From: a virus
DNA: 24,366 nucleotides
Reading direction: 5' to 3' (one strand)
Virus record (IMG/VR): IMGVR_UViG_3300027743_000086
Location: 1-24,366 of that record
The translations under genes and the position numbers were made by a program. Positions within the stretch are counted from its first letter, which is position 1. Each line of letters opens with the position of its first letter. Below the pieces are notes generated by a model. That model was given only the letters and a program-made list of their open reading frames with translations, was not told where the DNA came from and did no database searches. Shown in pieces: positions 13,616 to 20,206 of this stretch.

Positions 13616-15073
13616 CTACGCGCGCACGCCCGACGAGCGCCAGTCGGCGGCCAGCGCGTCCTTGACCACGGTCGCGATCGCTTGCTTGTCGCCGGCGACG
13701 GTGTTCACCGTCACGCTTTGATTGACCGTGGTTCCGCCGGCCGCGGTGGTGCTGCCGCCCATCATCCAGGCGTTCGCCGTGCCGGCGTGGGGACTATCCC
13801 AGTCGTACCCGTGCTGTGCCTGCCACGCGGTTGGATTCGTTTGCATCAAGTTCCACTCGGACTCGGACATGTAGGCCGGCTTGGTCGCCTTGCCGATCGT
13901 GCCGGTCATGGTCCCTTGCCCCTGGCGGACCAGATCCATCGCCGCGGACCACGACAACGTCGCCTGTTGCACGACGTCGGCGGAGTCGGCGACGACTTCG
14001 GCGGCGAAGCGCACGGACTCCGACATGTCGATCGCCGCCATGGACGTTTCCGCCATCACGACTTTCGTCTGCTCGAGCGGCGGCAGCGTCCGCTCCATCC
14101 CTTGCTTGAGGTAGGCGTAGGGGTCGGTGTTCTTGATGGCCCGCGACCAGTCGTCCATCTCGCGCAGCGCCTCGGTCTGGTTGTAAAGCGCCACCACGGC
14201 CTCGCCGGTGCCTTGCACCAGGCCGGCGTTCGCGTCCGTCAGTTCGTCGATCCCGGTTTTGGCCTCCCGCGCGGCGATCCGCTGCTCTTTCATCGCCCCC
14301 GCGGTCTCGCGCACGGTCTCTTTCGCTTTCCCGGTCCATTCGAGGAAGGCGCCGCCGCCGTTCACGAGTTCCTGATGGGCAGCCATCGTGTTATAGGCTT
14401 CGTCTTTCCAGCCCTTGAACGTCGCCTGCACGTCCCGCGCATTCGCCGCGAGCCCCTGAAACTTGTCGCCCACGCCGGGAATCTGTGTCGCGGTTTCCGC
14501 CAGAAACACATTGATGTCAGCCAGCTTTTCGCCCAGGAACGCCAGCGCCAGCAGCACGGCATCGACGGGGATGATCAGCGCCGCCAGACCGCGGGCGCCG
14601 TACTCGCCCAGCGTGATCAAGTCGGCGGCGAATTCCAGCGTGGCGATCGCGCCCCGTTCGATCAGATCGGCGATCGCCTGCACCAGTTCCTGTTTCGTGC
14701 CGCCGAAGGCGTGCAGGATCGCCGTCTCGAGCGCGTCGAGGCCGGCCTTGAGCACGCCGGATTCGGCGATCGCTTCGCTGATGCTGTCCTTGAACGCGCC
14801 ATAGGCGTCGCTCAGCCCCAGCGCCGCATCGACGACGCCCCACAGTTCCTGCCCCAGCGCCGCCACCGCATCGAACGCCAGCTTGAACAGCTCCGATGCC
14901 GCGTTGGCCGCGAACGTCCCCATCGCGACGTCGAGCGCGTCGTACGCCTTCTGAACGTCCTTCGTGGACGTCTCCACCTCGCCCGTGGCCTCGACGACGT
15001 CGCCCATCGCAAGCAGCGCTTCGCGAATGTCGGCGGCGACCTTGATGATCATCCCGGGATTGATGCCTGCCAT
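13616..15073 (-). CDS. Tail tape measure protein
   Basis: This 485-residue, mostly helical protein lies between the gp10-like gene and the hub, the position of a tape measure. A hydrophobic stretch (about 148-172, GLAALIIPVDAVLLALAFLG) could insert into the host membrane, and charged helical segments (KETVRETAGAMKEQRIAARE) lie around it. The C-terminus contains the segment TTVNQSVTVNTVAGDKQAIA, common at the ends of small tape measures. ATG 15073 is chosen because GGAGG lies 9 bases upstream and the preceding gene stops at 15075; an upstream ATG at 15136 would overlap more. At about 0.15 nm per residue, a tail of roughly 70-75 nm would be expected. Confidence 0.8.
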   Translation of the reverse strand: MAGINPGMIIKVAADIREALLAMGDVVEATGEVETSTKDVQKAYDALDVAMGTFAANAASELFKLAFDAVAALGQELWGVVDAALGLSDAYGAFKDSISEAIAESGVLKAGLDALETAILHAFGGTKQELVQAIADLIERGAIATLEFAADLITLGEYGARGLAALIIPVDAVLLALAFLGEKLADINVFLAETATQIPGVGDKFQGLAANARDVQATFKGWKDEAYNTMAAHQELVNGGGAFLEWTGKAKETVRETAGAMKEQRIAAREAKTGIDELTDANAGLVQGTGEAVVALYNQTEALREMDDWSRAIKNTDPYAYLKQGMERTLPPLEQTKVVMAETSMAAIDMSESVRFAAEVVADSADVVQQATLSWSAAMDLVRQGQGTMTGTIGKATKPAYMSESEWNLMQTNPTAWQAQHGYDWDSPHAGTANAWMMGGSTTAAGGTTVNQSVTVNTVAGDKQAIATVVKDALAADWRSSGVRA

Positions 15074-15074
15074 G

Positions 15075-15455
15075 TCAGCCTCCGAACCCGGTGATCTGAA
15101 TGGACTCCGCGACGGCGTCGTACATGCGGCGGTCATGGCCCGGTGCTTCCACCGCCGCGGAGGCGTACATAAACGGGCGCTTCGTCATGTAGCGCGTGCC
15201 GAATTCCAACCAGAACCCGACGTTTGGCCGATTGGCGCGCACGGCCAGGACGACATACCCGGTCCCGTCGCGGGACTCTTCGTAATGAATGCCCGACGCC
15301 AGCGCCCCGGTCCGCCGCGCGACGCGGCCTTGCGCTTCGCGGACGATCGCCGCGGCGGTCACTTCCGCGGCGGCCTTCGTGCGCGACGCTAGATCGGTCC
15401 CGAGTTCCCGGAGGCCGGCGTGTAACGCCGAGGCGTCGATGGTGAACGTGATCAC
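15075..15455 (-). CDS. HK97 gp10-like tail/neck protein
   Basis: This 126-residue protein contains the family hallmark FWLEFGTRYMTKRPFMY (about 85-101) after a helical N-terminus (GLRELGTDLASRTKAAAEVT). Family members (HK97 gp10, minor tail or neck components) take part in head-tail or tail assembly. The start is the GTG at 15455, which overlaps the TGA of the frameshifted GT frame as GTGA; a longer frame reaching to 15647 is the shadow of GT. It is unusually placed, after the tube and chaperone genes and before the tape measure, whereas relatives normally sit near the tail terminator. Confidence 0.75.
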   Translation of the reverse strand: MITFTIDASALHAGLRELGTDLASRTKAAAEVTAAAIVREAQGRVARRTGALASGIHYEESRDGTGYVVLAVRANRPNVGFWLEFGTRYMTKRPFMYASAAVEAPGHDRRMYDAVAESIQITGFGG

Positions 15456-16134
15456 GGGCGCCGCCGTTCCTGCACCAGCGCAAAGTCGTGTTCGAGCACC
15501 AGATCGGTCAGCGGCGGATCGGCCGGGCGCGAGCCGCGCGCATCGAAGGCCGCCTTCGCCCGCGCGTACGCCCGATACTCGAGGATCGTTTCGAGGAAGC
15601 CCGCGGGCAGCGCTTGCCACTCGCGCCACGCCGCGGACGGCAGACAATGAAACTCTTCGCAGAGACGGCCGAGCAGGTATTCGAGCGGGAACGGGCCGGC
15701 GCCGTCGAGCGCGCGGTGCAGCGCTAGGTAACGCTTTTTTTTTCCGCGGCGCCGTTGGGCAGGGTCAACTCCAGGATGGCGCGAAACAGAAAGTCCGCGG
15801 CCTGCTCGTCGAGGTCGTCCACCCGGGCCAGCGGTTCGTCGTACGTCCACGCGGTCACGCCTTTCGCCAGCACGGTTGCCCGGTCGTACTTCCGGAGCGG
15901 ATCGTCACCGCCGGCCGTCACCGCGTCGGCGTCCTCACGGCCGGCCGTCGCCGCGGCCAGCTCGCGCCCGAAGGCGGCGCCGCCGATCGACTGCACGAAG
16001 GCCATCGAGGCCGCGATGCGCGCCTGGCGGGCGTCGGCCAGCGCCTTGCCGCTCAACTTCTGGATCGTGACGGTGTGCGGCTCGTCGAACGGCAGCGGCA
16101 CGACGCGCGAGACGTACGACGCGAAGATCCCCAT
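15452..16134 (-). CDS. Tail assembly chaperone GT, -1 frameshift product
   Basis: The product is 227 residues: 133 from the upstream frame (16134-15736) joined to 94 from the -1 frame (15736-15452). The junction is the A9 run at 15735-15743, read GAA AAA AAA in the zero frame, so the slippery heptamer is A AAA AAA (15742-15736). Slippage re-reads base 15736 and continues KRYLALHRALDG. The T part has a family-like LEYLLGRLCEEFHCLPSAAW motif and ends LVLEHDFALVQERRRP. AGCGC (15725-15721) can pair with GCGCT about 13 bases on as a small stimulatory stem. GT proteins chaperone the tape measure and recruit tube subunits. Confidence 0.75.
15724..16134 (-). CDS. Tail assembly chaperone G
   Basis: This is the unshifted product, 136 residues, ending EKKSVT right after the slippery run. 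It starts MGIFASYVSRVVPLPFDEPH, followed by TVTIQKLSGKALADARQARI, a beginning typical of gpG-like tail chaperones. The C-terminal helix LDEQAADFLFRAILELTLPN is the usual end of the family before frameshifting. Its ATG follows the tube gene stop directly (TAGATG). It should be made in large excess over the GT form. Confidence 0.75.
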   Translation of the reverse strand: MGIFASYVSRVVPLPFDEPHTVTIQKLSGKALADARQARIAASMAFVQSIGGAAFGRELAAATAGREDADAVTAGGDDPLRKYDRATVLAKGVTAWTYDEPLARVDDLDEQAADFLFRAILELTLPNGAAEKKSVT

Positions 16135-16566
16135 CTACGTCCAGACGCCGGCGCCCGTCGGCTGCACCGTCGCCGTGTATTCCGTGAGCGCGGCATTTTT
16201 CGCCGCGACTTCGTAATCCACCAGCCGGGTTTCGACGGTGAACTTCTTGCCGTCGCCGTACGTGACTTCCAGCGTGCGAGTCGCCGCGGACGGCTGACAG
16301 TCGGCCGTCGACGGCATGAAGACGACATGCGGCCCCGTCGCGGCGGTCGTATCGAACAAGCCCTTGATGGCGATCGCCGGCATGCGGCGCATGCCCGTGG
16401 GCGTGTGCTCGAACCACGGATCGCCGAAGCTGTGCGTTTCTTGCGTGAGGTTTTCGATCTTCACGCCGCCGAGTTCGCGGACGTGTTGCGTGACATCCGA
16501 CAGCGTGCCGCCGGGCGCGGCGTCGTACTGAATGACGACATCGACCGATCCGTATTTGCCAGCCAT
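16135..16566 (-). CDS. Tail tube protein, short form
   Basis: This 143-residue protein is a complete beta-rich tube subunit. The stretch SFGDPWFEHTPTGMRRMPAI ... LFDTT (about 46-73) aligns with GLGDSWFDWTPPGIRRATVT ... YFDTT in the next gene, showing a common origin. The second half (RTLEVTYGDGKKFTVETRLV) completes the beta barrel of lambda gpV/phage tube proteins. TAGGAGA is placed correctly before ATG 16566 and promises high expression, consistent with a major structural protein. Confidence 0.7.
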   Translation of the reverse strand: MAGKYGSVDVVIQYDAAPGGTLSDVTQHVRELGGVKIENLTQETHSFGDPWFEHTPTGMRRMPAIAIKGLFDTTAATGPHVVFMPSTADCQPSAATRTLEVTYGDGKKFTVETRLVDYEVAAKNAALTEYTATVQPTGAGVWT

Positions 16567-16575
16567 GCGAGTCTC

Positions 16576-17289
16576 CTAACCGCGGAAGAGGCCGGCCGCC
16601 ACGCGGACCGTGCCGGTCCCGGTGATCGTGCCGACGAACTGCGTGTAGCGGTTGACCGTGCCGGCCACGGTCACCGCCTGATGATTCGGCGCGGAGGTCA
16701 CGTTGACGAACGTGGTGAGGTCCGTCCAGGTGCTGCCGTCGGTGGAATGGCGGAGCTTGCCGACGAACCCGGTGATCCCGGTGAGCGCCGTGACCTGCTG
16801 CGACGCGGTGCCGCCGGCCGCAGACGCGGCACCGTTATCGACTGTCGCACTCGTCCACGTCGCCGTTTTGTCCGCGGCCGGCTGAATGACGGCGCCCCCC
16901 GCGACCAGGGCGCCGCTGATTTCGTAGGTGACGTTCGCCTTCGTGAGGCCGCCGAGCACGGCCAATACCTCATAGCCCGTGGTGAGCGTGCCGGTCGCCT
17001 GGAACAGCGTCACGCCATCCGGCGACCAGACCAGCGAGCGCGCCGGCAGCGGCATGGGCGAGAGCAGCGCGTGCAGCCCGCCCAGCGTCGTATCGAAGTA
17101 CGCGCCGTCCTGCGTCACGGTCGCGCGGCGGATCCCGGGCGGGGTCCAGTCGAACCAGCTATCGCCCAGCCCGGTCGTGTCTTCCTGCAGCGCGTCGATC
17201 TTCCAACTGAAGCCTTTCGGCTTCGCGCCGAGCAGGCTCGTCCCGTTGAGGGTGAGCTGCGTAAATTGCGCCGATCCGGCCTTAGGCAT
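16576..17289 (-). CDS. Tail tube paralogue with C-terminal beta domain
   Basis: This is a 237-residue protein. Residues 1 to about 128 are a tube domain paralogous to the following gene (shared GDxWFxxTPxGxRR and FDTT). Residues about 130-237 are an added beta-sandwich-like domain (SQQVTALTGITGFVGKLRHS, TDGSTWTDLTTFVNV, TVAGTVNRYTQFVGTITG) of the sort that decorates tail tubes or appears in fibre proteins. Ribosome-binding site AGGA lies 8 bases before ATG 17289. It overlaps the zinc-ribbon gene by 8 bp. It probably contributes surface-exposed decoration, either mixed with the short form in one tube or as a separate ring. Confidence 0.65.
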   Translation of the reverse strand: MPKAGSAQFTQLTLNGTSLLGAKPKGFSWKIDALQEDTTGLGDSWFDWTPPGIRRATVTQDGAYFDTTLGGLHALLSPMPLPARSLVWSPDGVTLFQATGTLTTGYEVLAVLGGLTKANVTYEISGALVAGGAVIQPAADKTATWTSATVDNGAASAAGGTASQQVTALTGITGFVGKLRHSTDGSTWTDLTTFVNVTSAPNHQAVTVAGTVNRYTQFVGTITGTGTVRVAAGLFRG

Positions 17290-17494
17290 GGTCCCGTCCT
17301 GTTACCGTGTCCTCCGCGAATTCATGGCCGCACATGCCACACACGTCGTGCGGCCGGCCGAAGCCGCTCGAGGCGACGCGCGTCGCCGGGGCGGCGTAGC
17401 ACTTCGGGCAGTGATCGTTGTGCCGCCGCACGGCCTGCCCGCGGGCATCGACGAGGCGATCGGCCGGATCCGCGGGACGCTCGTCGGCGGTCAT
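17282..17494 (-). CDS. Small zinc-ribbon protein in the tail operon
   Basis: This 70-residue protein has a CPKCYAAPAT ... VCGMCGHEF four-cysteine ribbon (about residues 29-58). It overlaps the tail terminator stop by 4 bp (ATGA at 17494) and the long tube gene by 8 bp, so it is transcribed with the tail genes. Function is unknown; small zinc ribbons in structural operons may serve as assembly factors. Confidence 0.65.
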   Translation of the reverse strand: MTADERPADPADRLVDARGQAVRRHNDHCPKCYAAPATRVASSGFGRPHDVCGMCGHEFAEDTVTGRDHA

Positions 17495-17949
17495 GCGGCC
17501 TCCTGCAGATAGATCCGGGACTCCGCCACCAGCTCGCGCACGGGGACGTTATTCAGCAGCTCGAACGGCAACGTAATCGTCGCGTCGTGCGGCGCGTACG
17601 CGGACACCCAGCCGGCCACGGGCAGCGCCCCGGATGTTTCCGCCGCGCGCAACAGCCGGATGGCTTCCTGCACGATCGCTTGCGCCTCGTGCATGCCCGG
17701 TTCGGTACTGAACACATGCACGCGCAGATCGATTTCCAGCAGCCACGGCCCGGCGCCCAGCCCGCCGGCCATGCGTTCGGCGGCGAGTTCGTACCAGACG
17801 AACGGGAACGACTGCGCGCCCTCGGTGATGACCGGCTGATCGACGACGCGCTTCGCGCCGGCGCCAATGGGCGGCGGGGCGGTGAGGGACGGCACGTTGA
17901 GCACCTTGAACACGGCGTCGGCGACGGCGTCGAGCGCGGAGTCGGCCAT
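17491..17949 (-). CDS. Tail terminator / tail completion protein (gp17/DUF3168-like)
   Basis: This 152-residue protein has the layout of tail completion proteins: an N-terminal helix (MADSALDAVADAVFKVLN), a central strand pair (SFPFVWYELAAERMAGG), and LEIDLRVHVFSTEPGMHEAQ followed by a helix (AIVQEAIRLLRAA). Family members cap the tail tube and join it to the head. ATG 17949 overlaps the stop of the head-tail joining gene (TAATG), so I prefer it over an ATG at 17967. It lies between head-tail joining and tube genes, as expected. Confidence 0.7.
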   Translation of the reverse strand: MADSALDAVADAVFKVLNVPSLTAPPPIGAGAKRVVDQPVITEGAQSFPFVWYELAAERMAGGLGAGPWLLEIDLRVHVFSTEPGMHEAQAIVQEAIRLLRAAETSGALPVAGWVSAYAPHDATITLPFELLNNVPVRELVAESRIYLQEAA

Positions 17950-18536
17950 TACTCCAGCTCCCCGCATTCGAGCACGAGGAAACGGTGCGCGTAGGCCGGC
18001 TCCGGGTGCGGGAACACGCCGAAGATTTCCAGCTCGCGCGGCGCGGTTTCCTGATAGCGCGTCCAGTGCAGGATCATGTGCGGCTCGAGGCCGGGCCGGT
18101 AGTGGATGACCGCGCGATAGATGACCGTCGCCGCCGCGGCCCCGCCCACGGCCTGGCGTTCCGAGGCGTTGAGCGGTTCGATGTAGGCGAACGCGGAGCC
18201 GGCGGGATACCAGTCGTCGGGCTGGCCGCCCTGGCTGTCGCTCTTGAACGTGACCGTGATCGTCCCCGTCGCGGGCGAGGCCAATCCCGCCGGCACGGTG
18301 TACGAGAACTGGGTCGCGCCGGTGACCGTGACCTGCCCCGACGTCGTGTTGTACCCGAGCGGCAGCGCGCCGCGGACCGACGCATAGTCGCCCGACGTCA
18401 GCCCGTGCGGCGTGCCGGTGACGGCGGAGGCCACCGTGCCGAGCGCGGTGAGCGTCGTCACGGCGATCGCCGGCGGCGTCGTCGACAGGAAGTCCACGGG
18501 TTCGGTGAGCCGGCCGATCGGCTGGATCGTCGCCAT
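17949..18536 (-). CDS. Head-tail joining protein with inserted beta domain
   Basis: The 195 residues combine a head-tail adaptor of the Phage_H_T_join/SPP1-gp16-like type with an insert. The N-terminus IGRLTEPVDFLS and the C-terminal part (SAFAYIEPLNASERQAVGGA, VIYRAVIHYRPGLEPHMILH, RFLVLECGELE) match the family. Residues about 30-92 (TPHGLTSGDYASVRGAL ... YTVPAG ... ATGTITVTF) are an added small beta module with an HGLTSGD signature known from other phage structural proteins. Its ATG follows the gp6-like stop directly. It probably serves as stopper or adaptor. Confidence 0.7.
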   Translation of the reverse strand: MATIQPIGRLTEPVDFLSTTPPAIAVTTLTALGTVASAVTGTPHGLTSGDYASVRGALPLGYNTTSGQVTVTGATQFSYTVPAGLASPATGTITVTFKSDSQGGQPDDWYPAGSAFAYIEPLNASERQAVGGAAAATVIYRAVIHYRPGLEPHMILHWTRYQETAPRELEIFGVFPHPEPAYAHRFLVLECGELE

Positions 18537-18857
18537 CTAGGCCACCGCCACCTGATGCCAGCGCAGCAGCTTCCCGCGCACGGCCGGCGAGGGGAATCCA
18601 TCCCAGGGCGACGGGGTGCGGCTGGCCCCGCGGTCGGTGTCGCCGCGATCGGTGTAGAGGTCGGTCAGCACATCGAGGATCGCCGACCGCACTTCCAAGG
18701 GCGCGGTGGCCGCCGTCCAGGGATCCACGGGCGCCTTCGTGCAGTACGCCAGCACCAGCGCCTCCGCCTCGGCCAGCTTGTCCTGGACGTACGTGTCCTG
18801 CGCGCTGTGGGTGATCGACAGTTGCGCTTTCGCCTGCTCCAAGGTGACCAGGGCCAT
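18537..18857 (-). CDS. Head-tail connector (HK97 gp6-like)
   Basis: This 106-residue helical protein begins MALVTLEQAKAQLSITHSAQ and contains KLAEAEALVLAYC and VRSAILDVLTDLYTDRG, the pattern of the gp6/phage_connect family that forms a ring beneath the portal. Its ATG overlaps the portal stop as TAATG (18859-18855). The order portal, gp6-like, joining protein, terminator is the standard HK97-like head completion order. Confidence 0.8.
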   Translation of the reverse strand: MALVTLEQAKAQLSITHSAQDTYVQDKLAEAEALVLAYCTKAPVDPWTAATAPLEVRSAILDVLTDLYTDRGDTDRGASRTPSPWDGFPSPAVRGKLLRWHQVAVA

Positions 18858-20203
18858 TACGCCGGCACCTCGTCCTCGTCGGCCTCGGTCTGCGCTGGCG
18901 GCCCGGCCGAGGGAGTGACCGGCGCGGAAGGCGTCGCCGCCGGCGTCGCCCGATCCCGTGCCGCCAGCGCTTTCAAGCTGTAGTTCTGCTGTTGCATGTA
19001 CGGCGTGTCGCCGCCCTCGACGGGGCCGAACCCGAAGTACTTCCGCCGCGCCTCGTTCGGCGTCAGCGTCGCCGAGCCGATCGCGTCGGCCGCCGCCTTC
19101 GTGCGCGTCGCCGTATCCATCCAGTAGAGGTCATCCACGTTGAATTCCGTCCCGAGCGGCCGCTGGAGTTCCAGACCTTCATCCAGCGCGAGTTCGATCC
19201 CGGTCATGTGCGGTTGCAGGCACTGGCTGTAAAACTGCTGAATCAATTGTTCCTGGTTGCCGTACGGCGCGGCAAAACTCGCATCCACGAGCGCCGCCGG
19301 CACTTTCAAGACGCCGCAGATCGTGCGCGTCGTCCAGCCCAACTGTTCCACAAGCTGTGAATCGACGGCCGAGGCCGCGGCCGCCGTATACGTCGTGCCG
19401 CCATCCAGGATCGCCACGGTGCCGACCTTGTCCTTGCCGTGGCGTTCGTACCACCGTGCTTTCATCGCATCGGCTTCGGCCTGCTCAATTTCCTTCGGGA
19501 CCTGCAAGACGCCCGACGGCTGGCTGCCGTTCGCGAAAAACGACGCGGAATTGTCCTGGATGCTCAGCGCCTGGAGCGCCGCCGTCGCGCACGCAAAGAT
19601 CGGACTCACGCCGATCAACTGGTGGAACAGCGGCACCATGAGGTCGTGAATGACTTCGCGCGCCGGCACGACAAACCGATCCGTGCCGCTCTGTTCGACG
19701 GTGAGGCCGGCCAGCTCGTGCCGCTGCAGCTCGTAATAGATGGCCCCGTCCGGGGCGATCAGCAGCGTCACTTTCGCCGGGTCCAGGAGATACAACGCGC
19801 TGACCACGCCGCGCGCGTCCCGTTCTTTCAGGAGGTAGGCATTGCCCGTCAGAAGTTTGGACGACAGCCACGCCTCGAGAAACTTCTGAATCGTCTGGTA
19901 GCGATTCGGCTTCCGTAACACCGGCGAGTAGGCCGGGTTCGCCGTCGGCACCCACACGTCGGGCTCGACTTGTTCGACGAGGCGCAACTGGCACTTGCCG
20001 ATCGTTTCGGCGATCAGCGTGACGCAACTAAAGATCGTGGGATTCCGCACCGCGGACTCCGCCGGCAGATCGGCGTTGTGCTGCCAGGCGCCGCTATACG
20101 GTTCCCGCACGGTCGGCCACCAACTGCGCCGGGAGGATACCGGCGCCAGTCCGGCCGGTACCTTCCCGATCTGCAATTCGTAGCCGGCGATAGCGACTTT
20201 CAT
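18857..20203 (-). CDS. Portal protein (HK97 family)
   Basis: This is a 448-residue protein. Diagnostic stretches are NPTIFSCVTLIAETIGKCQL (about 54-73), FLEAWLSSKLLTGNAYLLKE (wing), VIHDLMVPLFHQLIGVSPIF, and SASFFANGSQPSGVLQVPKE, followed by FNVDDLYWMDTATRTKAAAD and LTPNEARRKYFGFGPVEGGD, all typical of the phage portal family. The last 45 residues are Pro/Ala-rich and disordered. It forms the dodecameric channel for DNA packaging. It follows the capsid gene after 3 bp; in most relatives the portal precedes the protease and capsid. Confidence 0.9.
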   Translation of the reverse strand: MKVAIAGYELQIGKVPAGLAPVSSRRSWWPTVREPYSGAWQHNADLPAESAVRNPTIFSCVTLIAETIGKCQLRLVEQVEPDVWVPTANPAYSPVLRKPNRYQTIQKFLEAWLSSKLLTGNAYLLKERDARGVVSALYLLDPAKVTLLIAPDGAIYYELQRHELAGLTVEQSGTDRFVVPAREVIHDLMVPLFHQLIGVSPIFACATAALQALSIQDNSASFFANGSQPSGVLQVPKEIEQAEADAMKARWYERHGKDKVGTVAILDGGTTYTAAAASAVDSQLVEQLGWTTRTICGVLKVPAALVDASFAAPYGNQEQLIQQFYSQCLQPHMTGIELALDEGLELQRPLGTEFNVDDLYWMDTATRTKAAADAIGSATLTPNEARRKYFGFGPVEGGDTPYMQQQNYSLKALAARDRATPAATPSAPVTPSAGPPAQTEADEDEVPA

Positions 20204-20206
20204 CGC

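Noticed and set aside
13217-15094. A 625-codon plus-strand frame opposite the tape measure
   Set aside because: Compositional shadow with no recognisable domain; the minus-strand tape measure has a strong ribosome-binding site and the correct context.
15452-15850. Independent gene starting at ATG 15850 for the T part
   Set aside because: The first 38 residues are an Arg-rich shadow of gene G. The T part makes sense only as a -1 frameshift extension from the A9 run.
15289-17994. A 901-codon open frame on the plus strand
   Set aside because: It runs antisense through at least seven well-supported minus-strand tail genes, is Arg/Gly/Ala-rich with no recognisable domain, and reflects GC-rich codon bias of the opposite strand.
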